This document shows positions 1 to 10,787 of a DNA stretch of 64,000 bases, one piece after another. The position numbers and the translations under genes are program-made. This stretch comes from Nymphalis io (lineage: Eukaryota > Arthropoda > Insecta > Lepidoptera > Nymphalidae): assembly GCF_905147045.1 (NCBI RefSeq), contig NC_065918.1:3472001-3536000 (forward strand), written 5' to 3'. The notes beneath the pieces were generated by a model, which ran no database searches, was not told the DNA's origin, and was given only the letters and a program-made list of their open reading frames with translations. Numbering within the stretch: the first letter of the stretch is position 1; each line of letters starts with the position of its first letter.

Positions 1-129
1 CCGAGCACGGGATAAATAATTAATAATACAGATAAATTAAGAAAATGACAACTTAGCGGTGCTTACCCGCGTTGAACTCGCTATCTTCGGTTCAGATTAA
101 CGTGTTTTAGCCACTGAGCCCTAAGCTCT
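1..129 (-). repeat. tRNA-derived SINE (Metulj-like), cut by window edge
   Basis: Read on the minus strand, this begins with a degenerate tRNA-like head (GGCTCAGTGGCTAAAACACG), continues with a B-box-like GAGTTCAACGCGG, then the GCAAGCACC-like linker, and runs off the window at CCCGTGCTCGG. The order of these blocks matches the better-preserved copies at 23115-23396 and 40469-40766. The 3' half lies outside the window. Divergence from the other copies suggests an old insertion. Confidence 0.75.
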
Positions 130-2535
130 CATCAAGTAAAGTTTTATTAATTTTAATTATCTGCTTATTTACGAGTACATTAATTTGTAATAATAAATAA
201 TTACTTATAAAAGCGATGTAAAAGATAATAATGGTATAATCGAATTTTTGTAGGTAAGGGCGGTAGAGAATGTCGGATTTCGGGTCACAGTGTGCAAGTT
301 CGCCGGGTCGATGCGAGGCGCGTTTACGTTCCGTTTCCGAAGGAACGCGAAGTCGACACGACCATCAGCTATAATAAATTTCTTGTCTTATAAAAATTAA
401 ACTTTTCTTTTTGCCCGCGCCGCGCGACGCGCCACAGAGTAGCAAAGGCAGAACTATCACTGATTTAACGCGTTTTTTATTCTTGCTCTATAACCATATG
501 AATATAACAAATTACTTTGATAATTTGACTATTTTGGTGTTACAAAGACTAAAAAAATACAAAGTCTTTCAAAAACATATCTTAATGTTTTCATATACCT
601 ATCAATGCAAATACCAACCTACCTACTAGAAAGATGATGAAAAGATTGCAAAATTGTTGAATATCTATTAAATTAACATCTTTCACCAAACTTCGATGAA
701 TGTAAACGACATAAAGTAATTACAAAACATAATTAAGTAATCAATGTTTGTTAAGTAATTAGGTGATAAAGTATGAATAAAAATAAAAAGAAATAAGGAC
801 ACCGGTACCCGATAGTCTATGGCGGGGAGGTAGTGGAGTGAGTCCCGGCAAAGTTGTGAATTGGCCGCGCACACAGGCCCGCGCCGCATTATCGTGATTC
901 ATGTCGCTTATAATTTTATATTATGTTAAAACGGGGGCCCGGCTGAGGGGCACGGAGGGCGGGGAATATTAAAAATACAAGAGCCCACCGAGCACTTTCT
1001 GCACCGTCTGCATGGAAACCAACTTTGTTTGTGCTCAAACTATTGATCCGCTGAATTCGGTTCCACTTTTTATGGTGTAATTCCTTCCACATTGTTCGGC
1101 GTTAAATAACAAACATGAGTTATACATTGTACGGAGATGTTTTAATCTTTGCACTTTTGAGCGCTCGGAATATTTATGTATGAGTCGTTTTTATTGTATT
1201 TTATTATTTAATACGAATAAGACCAAATGGGATGAAATAAATGCATCGGTAAATATCAAGTCGCGGTCGAGTTCAAAGTTGCTTTTTTTGTATCTCAGCG
1301 TTAATACGTTTTTAGTTTTGTTGCAAAACAAATGTACCTATCTATGTCTTTGTAACTGTTTAAGATGAATCTTTTTATTCAAGAAATATATTGTATTCAC
1401 TTCTTATATGTATAGTAGCACATTCGAACAAAAAAAAAAAACGATTTTAAAAGCGAAATTTATTGAAAAAAGAAATATTTGCAACACATCAATATTTACG
1501 ACTTTAACCTAATAAAGATGCGTCATTTAAATATTTTTTATTGCTACGCTTTAATAAATAATAATCGATAAATTAATATTTTATTACACAATAACCTTTA
1601 CGGCGATAGACATAAGACTTATGGACATCTCGAGTGAGTTATGGCACTCGGGCCTCCGACTGGTGTCAAGTAATAACACCTTATTCGTGAAAAGGGCTAA
1701 TTAAAGTCGAATACTAAAATAATATTAACTCGCCTACGAATATCGAGTTTGTTTTCAATATGACGGGCTTATAGCGAGGTTGTTTAAGAAAAACTGGGAA
1801 ATGGATAAGCAATTGCTATTTAAGGCTAGCTCAGACTATGTTGCTGGATCTGCGTATACGGTGTTGTTTTTATGAAGGAAAAAAGGCAATACACCGTTTA
1901 TGAACATCGCGACGAGGCGAGTATTGTACCATATTATCAAATATGCTGTTAAAGTGTTGTCATTTCATGTCGCTTCAGCTTTGGTTTCTTATGATTTTCC
2001 ATCATTGCAATTTGATGTAATTTTGTCGTATCTTAAATATCTTCTGATATATTGTCGAATAATAAATATACTGTATGGTGAATGGATTGATTATGAAAAT
2101 TCGGTTAATATCGAAGGCATGGCAGCATGTGTGGCGCTAGGAGAGATATATAAACATTCGTTATTTTTAAATGTATAAATTTCATCATTCGAAAAAATAT
2201 ATTTATCTGTCCTTACATTTATTATATTCGTATTCTGCTTTTAAAATTGTCTAATATTACTTATCATACGAATAAATACTTACGCAGTAACCACCTAAAT
2301 AAAATAAAATATAATATAAATATTCTTTTCTTGACCTCAACTCATTAAGAATGAACTGCGAAGAGCGGAACGATTTCCATTCTTACGTGTTGTGATTATC
2401 AGCAGGTGATAGTTATAACAATCGGTATTAAAATCTACGATAAATAAATTGTATACATTTAAAACTAATATTGAGTTATATTGAAACCCCAAAAAAAAAA
2501 CACTAATCAGACATTATACATGGTTCCGTCTATAT
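130..2535. other. gene-free AT-rich DNA with two CG-rich patches
   Basis: There is no convincing coding frame. Two patches stand out by CG content: about 254-440 (clusters of CG around CGCCGGG, GGCGCG and CGCGCCGCGCGACGCG) and about 815-965 (GGCCGCGCACAC, GGGGGCCCGGC). The rest is AT-rich with short A/T runs. Open frames of 62-92 codons occur but have no recognisable content. Confidence 0.6.
236..259 (+). other. weak candidate recursive splice site
   Basis: A short T run (AATTTTTGTAG) ending at 253 is joined directly to GTAAGG at 254. This has the same layout as the stronger sites at 13808/13809 and 50110/50111, but the pyrimidine tract is only five T long, the acceptor ends in TAG and the donor deviates from GTAAGT at the last base. 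No second strong donor follows nearby. It may be a chance match. Confidence 0.2.
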
Positions 2536-2712
2536 GGGAATAGCCCAGTGTTCTGTCCGCGTGTTTCTTAACTGAACATTGCCGGTTCAAATACGGGCAA
2601 AGTTTTCATGTAATAAATTTGCTTTATAATTCAAATTGTGATCCAGTACTTACACTTACAGTTAAGCAACGTGGTATAATTCCTGGCCTTAGCCCAGCCG
2701 TTTCTAGATGTA
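2536..2712 (+). repeat. degenerate tRNA-derived SINE (Metulj-like)
   Basis: Recognisable blocks in order are ATAGCCCAGTG (A-box side), a TCTTAACTGA-like stretch, GGTTCAAATACGGGCAAAG (B-box plus linker), TTTTCATGT, and near the 3' end GTGGTATAATTCC followed by GGCCTTAGCCCAG. The central third is lost or scrambled compared with the copy at 23115-23396. This is an old, inactive copy. Confidence 0.65.
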
Positions 2713-5045
2713 TTGAAACTTGACAAACAATCAATTCGATATTTTATACAACTTTCATCAGTGAATATAAAATTATGTTGAGCAATCAGTTACCTTTTTT
2801 GTGCAAAATTTTAAAATTTAAAACCTTATGTAACCTTGCATTTGTTCAAAGTAGTATGTGTAGCAAGAATCGTTTGCGTATACTTTGGTTAATTTATACA
2901 TTGAAAATAATATTTATAAACAATAATAATTTTTATTTTTAATTATTACAAGTCAATAGAAACAGTTAATTGTTATCTTGCATCTATATTAATGCTCTCG
3001 CTACGGGTCGGTAACTCTATAGAATCTATAATTATTATATTAATACATAAACCTTTTTTTGTTGTACTTATTTTATGAATTCAATGAACTTATATTGTAC
3101 GTAACTGCAATATATTAACAGAAAATTATGAGTTGAAATTCGTCAAAAATATCCGTATTTAGGTGAATTTCGACAAGTAGCGATACCGCTATGTATGTAT
3201 ATACATACATATTAACAGCTCTTCACGTTGTCGATGAGAGAGACTCTTGAGACGGAGGAATTTGAACCGATCAAAACTTATAATCATCACGGGTTCCGTA
3301 TCTTATAAGCACGCTCTGATGAAATTCCAATACGTCCAGATGTATGTTGCAACGACAATATGCACAGCACACGGAAGCTACCATATTAAATTACCCAAAG
3401 CATCTATTAAACGACCCGACAGACCGGCACGCACACACCAACCTGTATTTATATACATACAATTTCATTATTAGACGTCTATTTGTGACTCGTTATTCCT
3501 ATTGTCGCTTTTTCTATTTATTATCCGATACAATATGTGATTATAATGTGGCTTATAACAAATGAGCTCTGTGGGAGTCGGGTCGTTCCACACGGCCGGT
3601 TAAAATTTTTGTATGAGATTATTGAACGAAGTTTTAGTGTTTTAATTTTATCTCGTTGCTGTTCCATTGGCTTTTCTGTGACATCTTATATTTTTTGCGC
3701 GTTTTTGATATATTATCGTTCTCTTCTGCGTTTTCTTATTTTATATTTCGAATTGTTTCATTTAAATGTATCATTGTTATCTTTAGCTTAATTAATTTGT
3801 ATTAAAATATTTTGTTATATCATATTAATTATATTTTATTTAAAGATACAATTTCATTACAACCGTTATATTACAAAAAAATTGAATAAACGTGCGGCGA
3901 ATCATTAGATTTGCCAGAACAAGGAAATGGAAACCCTTGAGGCGGGCTTATTTTGATTGATTATTATATTTATTGTTTTTATAAACGCGCCAAATCATAA
4001 CGGATTACTTGCAAGAAATGGTTTCAATACATAAATCTGACGCAAAATTACTTTTTTTAATAATAATATTTACCTACTGCCTGCTTCATAAAGAGATAAG
4101 AAAGGTAGTGTGGCTCGATTGCGACTGTAATGGACGTCCTTAGGAATAACTTACATCACGAGTATAAAGGTGATAACTGCCTTATTATATGCAAATAACA
4201 GCCAACCTTAATTGCCGGCAATAAAGCATGTTATCGCCTGCTCGATATCAATTGGGTTCAGAACTTTTGAATACGCCGAGGATTGCTGGTATCATTGTAA
4301 GATCGCGAATTTAAAATAACAGTCGATTCAATTTAGAACTTAATATAATATTATAAAGTTCATTTTTGTACTTGAGATTTTGTTTGGGAATAAATCGCGA
4401 CTGTCATTTATTAGAGTCGGGTCTACGGAAACTCTTTAATATAGGGTTATGTCCAACTCAATGCGATCTATTAAGCTTGTATACTTGCTTCACAAACTTG
4501 AGAATTGATTCAGAATTCAACGTAGCAAGTGGGTTATTTAACTATAATGGATCAATTATTTGTTATTATAAAGATAACCATAATGCAACATTTTTCTAAT
4601 GTTCTCTATATTTTGTATGCGTTTACTCAACAACACTAACGTTACTCATATGTTGCTAATTTCTAGTGGAAATTGATCCTCTTACTTAGACTTGTATTGT
4701 TGCAAAAATGAAGGTAAGATAGAAGAATACAAAAGTATTTTTACTAAGTAGGTAAGTTATACGACAATTTCGAAGTACACATTGTAGGAAAAATGCAGAA
4801 AACACGATAACAGATCGTTAAAGATCTTTCAGGCGTATTTGTCGGAGATATTAACTACGTGTAACAGTTGCATTCGAACTACTTACTCAAATGTTCCGGA
4901 ACTTAACTTGCTATTGAGATATTTCTTCTATGGAAATGCAATATATTACTAATAAACTTATGGTAGGGAATAAAATTATATTTTAAGTTATTAGTCATTG
5001 TTTTGATAAGCGGATGGTATGGCTTTGTGGTAGATTTTTGGCGTT
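2713..5045. other. gene-free AT-rich DNA
   Basis: I see no gene and no recognisable mobile element. Frames of 73-84 codons at 3247-3791 overlap each other in AT-rich sequence without codon-like structure. A short perfect palindrome at 3191-3210 is listed separately. Confidence 0.55.
3191..3210. repeat. 20-bp perfect palindrome
   Basis: ATGTATGTATATACATACAT is its own reverse complement, with two 10-base arms and no loop. Palindromes of this composition arise easily from (ATGT)n slippage, so it may have no function. Confidence 0.7.
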
Positions 5046-5206
5046 GTTTCTACCGCCAAACATTTAGACTCTGTATTGCTGTTTTTTTGGTCAGAAGGTT
5101 AATTGAGGCAGTGTAAGGCGCAAGGGATATACCATCTTTGATCTCATGGTTGACAAACTTCTTACAGTGGCGAATCTATGCGACCATGACTACTTGCTCC
5201 ATTAGT
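5046..5206 (+). repeat. degenerate interspersed repeat (family C)
   Basis: Blocks shared with the better copies at 8274-8521 and 36430-36652, read in the opposite orientation, are TCTACCGCCAAAC, GTATTGCTGTT, GGCGCAAGGGATA and CTTCTTACAGTGG. I set the element's sense strand as the one whose 3' end is A-rich in other copies (CCTACCTATACTATAAAAA), as expected for a retroposed element. This copy is heavily decayed and lacks the A tail. Confidence 0.5.
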
Positions 5207-6895
5207 TAGCTTGTCTTATTAAAATAAATTATCTTTAGCATTCAGGTTTTGTCGTAAAAGGTAAAAACTTTTTTAAAAATGTTATAACGAAACTTATTTT
5301 ATAATGTTGTTGAGATTTTAACTAAAATATGATCAAAAGACATCCGGTCTACGTTACATTGAACCAGAAATTTCCTGGGCAATTTTTATCTGAGGGCCAG
5401 TTGTGAAGGCAGCAAAGGTTACTTGCCATTTTCCGATATAATGAAATTAAAGCCAGTTAATAGTCTCAGAGCAAGCGACGATATTGCATTATTTTCGCCA
5501 TATGCGGAAATGCTTGTTTTATAATTTGGTTCACCCGGGCTTCGTTTCAAGAACGTTGATATAGTCGTTGAAAGTTAAATGCAATAGACGGTCGTTTCCG
5601 GACACTAATAAATAAGCCTGCTCCGTTCGCCGTAAAGAATTATTTGCTTTTGTGGAAGTTGGTATCAGCTCTATTGGGTTACCAAGTATACAGGTGTTTC
5701 GGACGTAACAGCTGCATGTTTTGTGCATCGTTATGAATGAGAGAATGTAAGCGTTAAGGAAGATATTCTAGTTGTTTAGGTTATTTGCGAATCAGAATAC
5801 CGTAACAATAAGCATTTCACGTATCTCTGCGTTTATCACGCTGCGTTGGACCACCTCCTCACATACTTTCCTATTCGCAATTTAATCGCTTCAACTGACG
5901 TAACGTTTTTGTATATAACTTTAGGATTTTTTAACACTTTTAGTCAATTCGTTACATAGTTGTTCCTGTTATTTTAACAAATGTTGTACTTTCGGTGTGC
6001 ATCGAACGCTCTTGTTAATCCTACGTTTGTATAGTTTCTCCTCTTGCTGAAGGATTTTTTTTTAAAACGGCAGATTGTTTTTGAATGTTCACTTTACTAG
6101 TCGGCAGAGTTCGTGCGCTCGACTTTGTAATAATATCAAACTTCCCATTTCGCGCTGCGATTTTAATTATAAATTTTTTCGATTACTGTGTGCTCTGGTT
6201 TTTTTGCTTTTATATTAAGAACTCGCGAACCTTTCCATGGTTTTTTAGAAATGTTACTAAGTATGACAGGAAGTTTAATAGAGTGACATGTCAATAACCA
6301 TAATTAGCTTTATATTTATATATTTATTTTGTTTCACTATAAATATGAATATAATATATTCAAATTATCAATCAGATTTATGTTTTTGAAGCATAAAGAT
6401 AGTTTTGTAATCGAGGTGACGAAGTAGGTTTTTAATATATATACTCGATTACTAAGTTAAAAATAAATCAGATAATTACAGGGACAATAATTATAACTTA
6501 AAAAATATCGAAAATGTCAAACATTGACAGGTGAGTTGATAATCAAATATGATATTTTATTCAACAATAATATAATACATGAGAAAACAGAACCGGGTAC
6601 CGTTTAAAATTAATAAAAGGAAGAATTGTAATTCGTAATTACAGTCTGCGATATTAAAATTATTATCGTTTTTAAGGCGGTTTAAATAAAAAAGGTATAT
6701 ATGTATGTTTAATAACTCTATTGAATTATTACGATTGGTATCGTGATCTGCGGAACTGGTTACAGTCGGAATATAACATTGTAACCAAGTGCTTAAGCGT
6801 AATTAAATATATTAACACTTGAATGTTGTACATTATGTACATATATAATTATAAACTCTAGATATAGTCAATGGACATTTTCCAATGTTTATAGG

Positions 6896-6923
6896 CGCTG
6901 TATAATTTGTGGATTATACAGCG
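6896..6923. repeat. hairpin, 11-bp perfect arms
   Basis: CGCTGTATAAT (6896-6906) and ATTATACAGCG (6913-6923) are exact reverse complements separated by six bases (TTGTGG). No flanking target duplication or larger inverted repeat is apparent, so it is a local palindrome rather than a clear MITE. Confidence 0.65.
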
Positions 6924-7589
6924 TGTCTTTTTAAGTTAAAAAGTAATTGCAATTTTCACATTAAATAATTACTTGAATGATCAACGATAACGAATGATTG
7001 TATGAGAATTAATATTTAATTTAAATATATCAATTTTTAATTGAATACATTGCAATGCCATAATCATTATCTGAATACATACCGTTTCTTTAAAGCTTTA
7101 CGTATTCATTTGATTTTCTCGTGTATAAATATAATATATATGTAGACAAGCAACTTAAATTGAATTTCTAAGGAGTATACGAAGACGATATAACTCATGA
7201 TTGGGCTATGAGCGCAAGGATTATTTTTAATTACAATGAAAATAAGCATAAATCCTGTTACATGTACATGTTACTGTACATTAATAAAAGTATATTAGTT
7301 GGAGCGTTGGTTTAATTACTTATTAATGTGTAATGCCTACAAGAAAGGACAATTACCTTTTTATTTGTCTTCAATTTATTAAAATTAATTGCCGTAACAA
7401 AATAACGATAAACGTATTCAAAGTGCAATGTACGACATATTGTACGACGCACAAGTTCGTATGTTGCGATATTAACGCATCATTACAATGTGTCGCTGTG
7501 ATCTATTTGTACGAAAGTCCATTTTCTCGCGACGGCTCAACATCTAACGTGCTAATTCGTGCATTCATGAAAGCAATCTGTTTCCCATA

Positions 7590-7870
7590 GTGACGCGATC
7601 GTATCGTGAACTTACGCGAAAAATGATCGATAGCCGCTGTTGTCCTAATGTATACACAGCGGTTCAACGCCCTCCGGAACCGACATCGACACCGACTCGC
7701 TTCTAATTAAAGTATATTTTATTGTTCCCCTCACTGGGCTATCGACACTCGCGCCGGCGCACGAATGCGGGCGAATAATTATAATTATATTTTATTTTTA
7801 TTTCATTTTATTAATAGCGCCGCGACCTTCCCGGCTACATTGTTGTTTACGCGTGTGTGCTTCTGGTACG
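7590..7870. promoter_or_regulatory. CG-rich block, candidate regulatory element
   Basis: This patch is rich in CG dinucleotides against an AT-rich background (GACGCGATCG, CTCGCGCCGGCGCACG, GCGCCGCGACC). It contains AT cores of homeodomain type (TAATTATAATTAT). CG-rich unique patches like this recur through the window. That pattern fits conserved non-coding regulatory DNA, but nothing here proves function and no coding frame explains it. Confidence 0.3.
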
Positions 7871-8273
7871 TATGTAATACAATTTTCCCTCGGAGCGTGT
7901 GTGCGCCGTATATGAGTACCGAGTTTTTGTGATAGGTTTATTCAACTGTGTTTCTTTATACTAAAACCCGATATCTATTCATTTTGTTGAACAATGGGCT
8001 AATTAACATTGTATCTAATCTACCGTGTTATTATAATTATTTATCTTTATATTTTTATTGCTTCGACGAAGAATGGTACCGCCGAGCGAGTTCTCTCGGT
8101 CTCGGTTCTTTGTAAACATTTCTTTGGCTACCAGCAATGTATGGGATCGAAGTGATATTTTATTTTATATATACTCTGATTTCTTTTAAAAGAAAGTTAT
8201 TGTAAGCTATTTGAGATTTATATCACATGATACCTAAAATGTAAGGAAGTTTTTCAAATAAATTGTCTCGGTC

Positions 8274-8521
8274 TTTTTTTATAGTATAGGTAGGCGGCAT
8301 ATGGGCCACCTGATGTTAAGTGGCAAACAACGCCCATAAACATTGGCATTGTAAGAAATGTCAACCATCGCTTACATTGTCAATGCGCTACCAACCCTGA
8401 GAACTAAGATGTTATGTCCCTTGTGCCTGTAATTACACTGGCTCACTCACCCTTTAAACTCGAACACAACAATACCAAGTACTTCTGTTTGGCGGTAGAA
8501 TATCTGATCAGTGGGTCTACC
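8274..8521 (-). repeat. interspersed repeat family C, well preserved
   Basis: It starts with a T run followed by ATAGTATAGGTAGGCGG, then GGGCCACCTGATG, AAGAAATGTCAACCATCGC, TAAGATGTTATGTCCCTTGT and GGCTCACTCACCC, and ends near GCGGTAGAATATCTGATCAG. This repeat is common in nymphalid genomes as I remember them. The T run at the left end implies a poly(A) 3' end on the minus strand, so it is probably a SINE or the 3' end of a non-LTR retrotransposon. No long coding frame is present. Confidence 0.75.
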
Positions 8522-10619
8522 ATTAGTATCTCTCTTGTCAGATAATTAAAATGAATGTAAAATTGCTATACAATATAAGTTAATTATTATTTGGTGGCGT
8601 GTAGCTCCGTATATATGAAATCAATAACATTTTTATTATCCAAGGCCCCTATTTATTTCGACGTCAGTGCCAGGTGTCGCTTTGCTTGCGTTAACAGCTT
8701 TTGTCATTTGAATACGAAGTAACAACTTGTCTGTTTAACTGTTGTATGTAGCTTACATATACGGCAGGCACAACAGTTCTCATTTCAGCATAGCATAGCA
8801 TATTTCATATTTATAATATATATCACTATAAAATATGCGAAATCTTAAATTAAGTAGAACATATAAAAACTTTTTGATATAAATCTAGACTCTCTGTCGA
8901 ATGGGATTTGCCTTGTTTGTAAAAAAAAATCTCAACTTAATTATATCGACTTCGTCATCATTCAAACTAATAATGAAATACAAGGATGGTCATTGACAAC
9001 GAACAAAAAGTCGCAACGTATGGATCATTATTAATTTAGTCAATTAAGTGTCTTACGAAAGTCGAGGATCAAATAGTTTTTTTTTGTCTTAACGTCGGAT
9101 ATGGCATGACGAGATGAGTGTGGGTGACGTATGCTTGTTAACAACGCTGTAGGCCATCCACATCCCGACGACGCTGTGTCTAGACTACAGTCGTGAAGTC
9201 GTACAATGTTGATTGTTTAAAACTCGTTTTCTATTTAATACACACTGTTTTATACTAAACGATTCATTTTTTAAAAATCATCATTAATACGTTATAATCT
9301 TATTATTAGAGCGCTTATGAAAGAAGATGACAGCGAGACATTCTACTGCTGTTTATATAAACGACATTCTACCGATTATACAATACAATTAAAAACAATC
9401 TTATAGTCATAATAAATATCAAAGCTATCCAATTCTCTTTCTACATCAAATTCTAAGAAAATAAAATGAACAACAAAATAATACACAAAAAGACATATTT
9501 ATCGGTCGTGAGTAATCCGCCTTATGACCAGCTGCCACTCGCCCCGTACAATCCTCAGCAAAACCATATCGTTGACCGTATTAGTACACGCAACTTTCCT
9601 TTTTATCTCAATCTCATAAGCTGTAATATCCCACGAATAATAACGCAAAAAATGCCCTTTTTATCCTCTTCCGGTTTGTTGGAATGGGAACGTTTTTATG
9701 GACACAAAATAACTCATTAGTAATAATATACTTAATGTATGTACGTTAACTGTTTCTTGCTAATTATTGTTTTCCATTTGTCGTTCCCGGTGCATTTTCT
9801 TCCTATTATTTCGTATCAAACCCGTGCCACTTTTACCGCCTCTCGTATTTAATTGCAACATTTTATTCTTTACTCTTTTCTTAATTGTTATAATTATAGC
9901 TTTCGCTGCTATGCTGTGCGAATGCCGACCTTGGGCCCGTATGATATACGGCGCTAAAAGATTTCGAGCTATATTTATATAAATGAATTCAAATAATTAA
10001 GAGCCTGTCTCGTTCCGGAGCTATTTTAAATGCTAGTTGGTCGTGCTTGCGAGATTGTTTGATTGTGTTAAATGGTTTGTTATAATTAAAACAAACTTCT
10101 AAAAGTTTTAAACATGTTCGATTTTTAATTATGAGTAATGTATCGTAATGAAGTCTTAGAATATTTTTACTTCAAGGGATTTAGACAGTTGTTTATTTGT
10201 TAGGCTAATATAATATAACACATATCATATTGTCGTACTCATAAACAATTACATTCGAGTAAGCATCATTGATTGTTTATTTATTTCTAAAGTTTAATGA
10301 ATACATATGTAAATAAATAATATTAGACCAAAAAAACAATTTATCTTTTATCAATTATCGTCATCAAATGTTTGTAAAATACGTAATATGTATACTAAAA
10401 CATAAAATGAATAAATCGAGTATATATTTCAAACTGTATTCGTCCTAGAATTGTAAATTATGATATGATAGCAACTGAGCGATACCAGAGAGCCAGTCTC
10501 GATGATGTATTGGCCTAAAACATTGCCATATTATAATACCAAAAACAATATTTGTTTTTAATTATTAAAGTTTTTTTAATACGTAATTTATTTTCTTAAT
10601 ATTAACATCCCCTTAATGA
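8522..10619. other. gene-free AT-rich DNA
   Basis: I see no gene, RNA gene or recognised repeat. Frames of 84 and 71 codons at 9466-9982 are unremarkable in composition and content. Confidence 0.55.
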
Positions 10620-10787
10620 AACAGTAAGGCGCAAATCCTCTTAAGGATAAGGATTTGAGCTTGTTACATCATGCAGACCATCATCGGAGATATTTCTTGA
10701 GATTTCACTTTATTATTATCATTGTATTTAAACCCGCGACCTTCGGTTAATATTGATGTATTCTAACCACTGGGCCATCTCGGCTCT
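10620..10787 (-). repeat. degenerate tRNA-derived SINE (Metulj-like)
   Basis: The right end reads, on the minus strand, GAGCCGAGATGGCCCAGTGG, an exact match to the head of the family. It is followed by a B-box-like region and, at the left end, a decayed version of the 3' block (AAGCTCAAATCC, then TTAAGAGGATTTGCGCC). The middle is shortened. This looks like a tRNA only in its head and is not a tRNA gene. Confidence 0.7.

Larger units (their letters stand above)
5207..8273. other. gene-free DNA with a CG-rich block
   Basis: No gene is visible. The stretch contains a hairpin at 6896-6923 and a CG-rich block at about 7590-7870, both listed separately. The remainder is AT-rich, with frames up to 85 codons that have no recognisable domains. 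Confidence 0.55.

Noticed and set aside
4735..4760. TAG/GTAAGT at about 4750 as a recursive site
   Set aside because: The donor is good but the acceptor is preceded by TTTTTACTAAG with a short tract, and the branch-like TACTAA is only a few bases from the AG.
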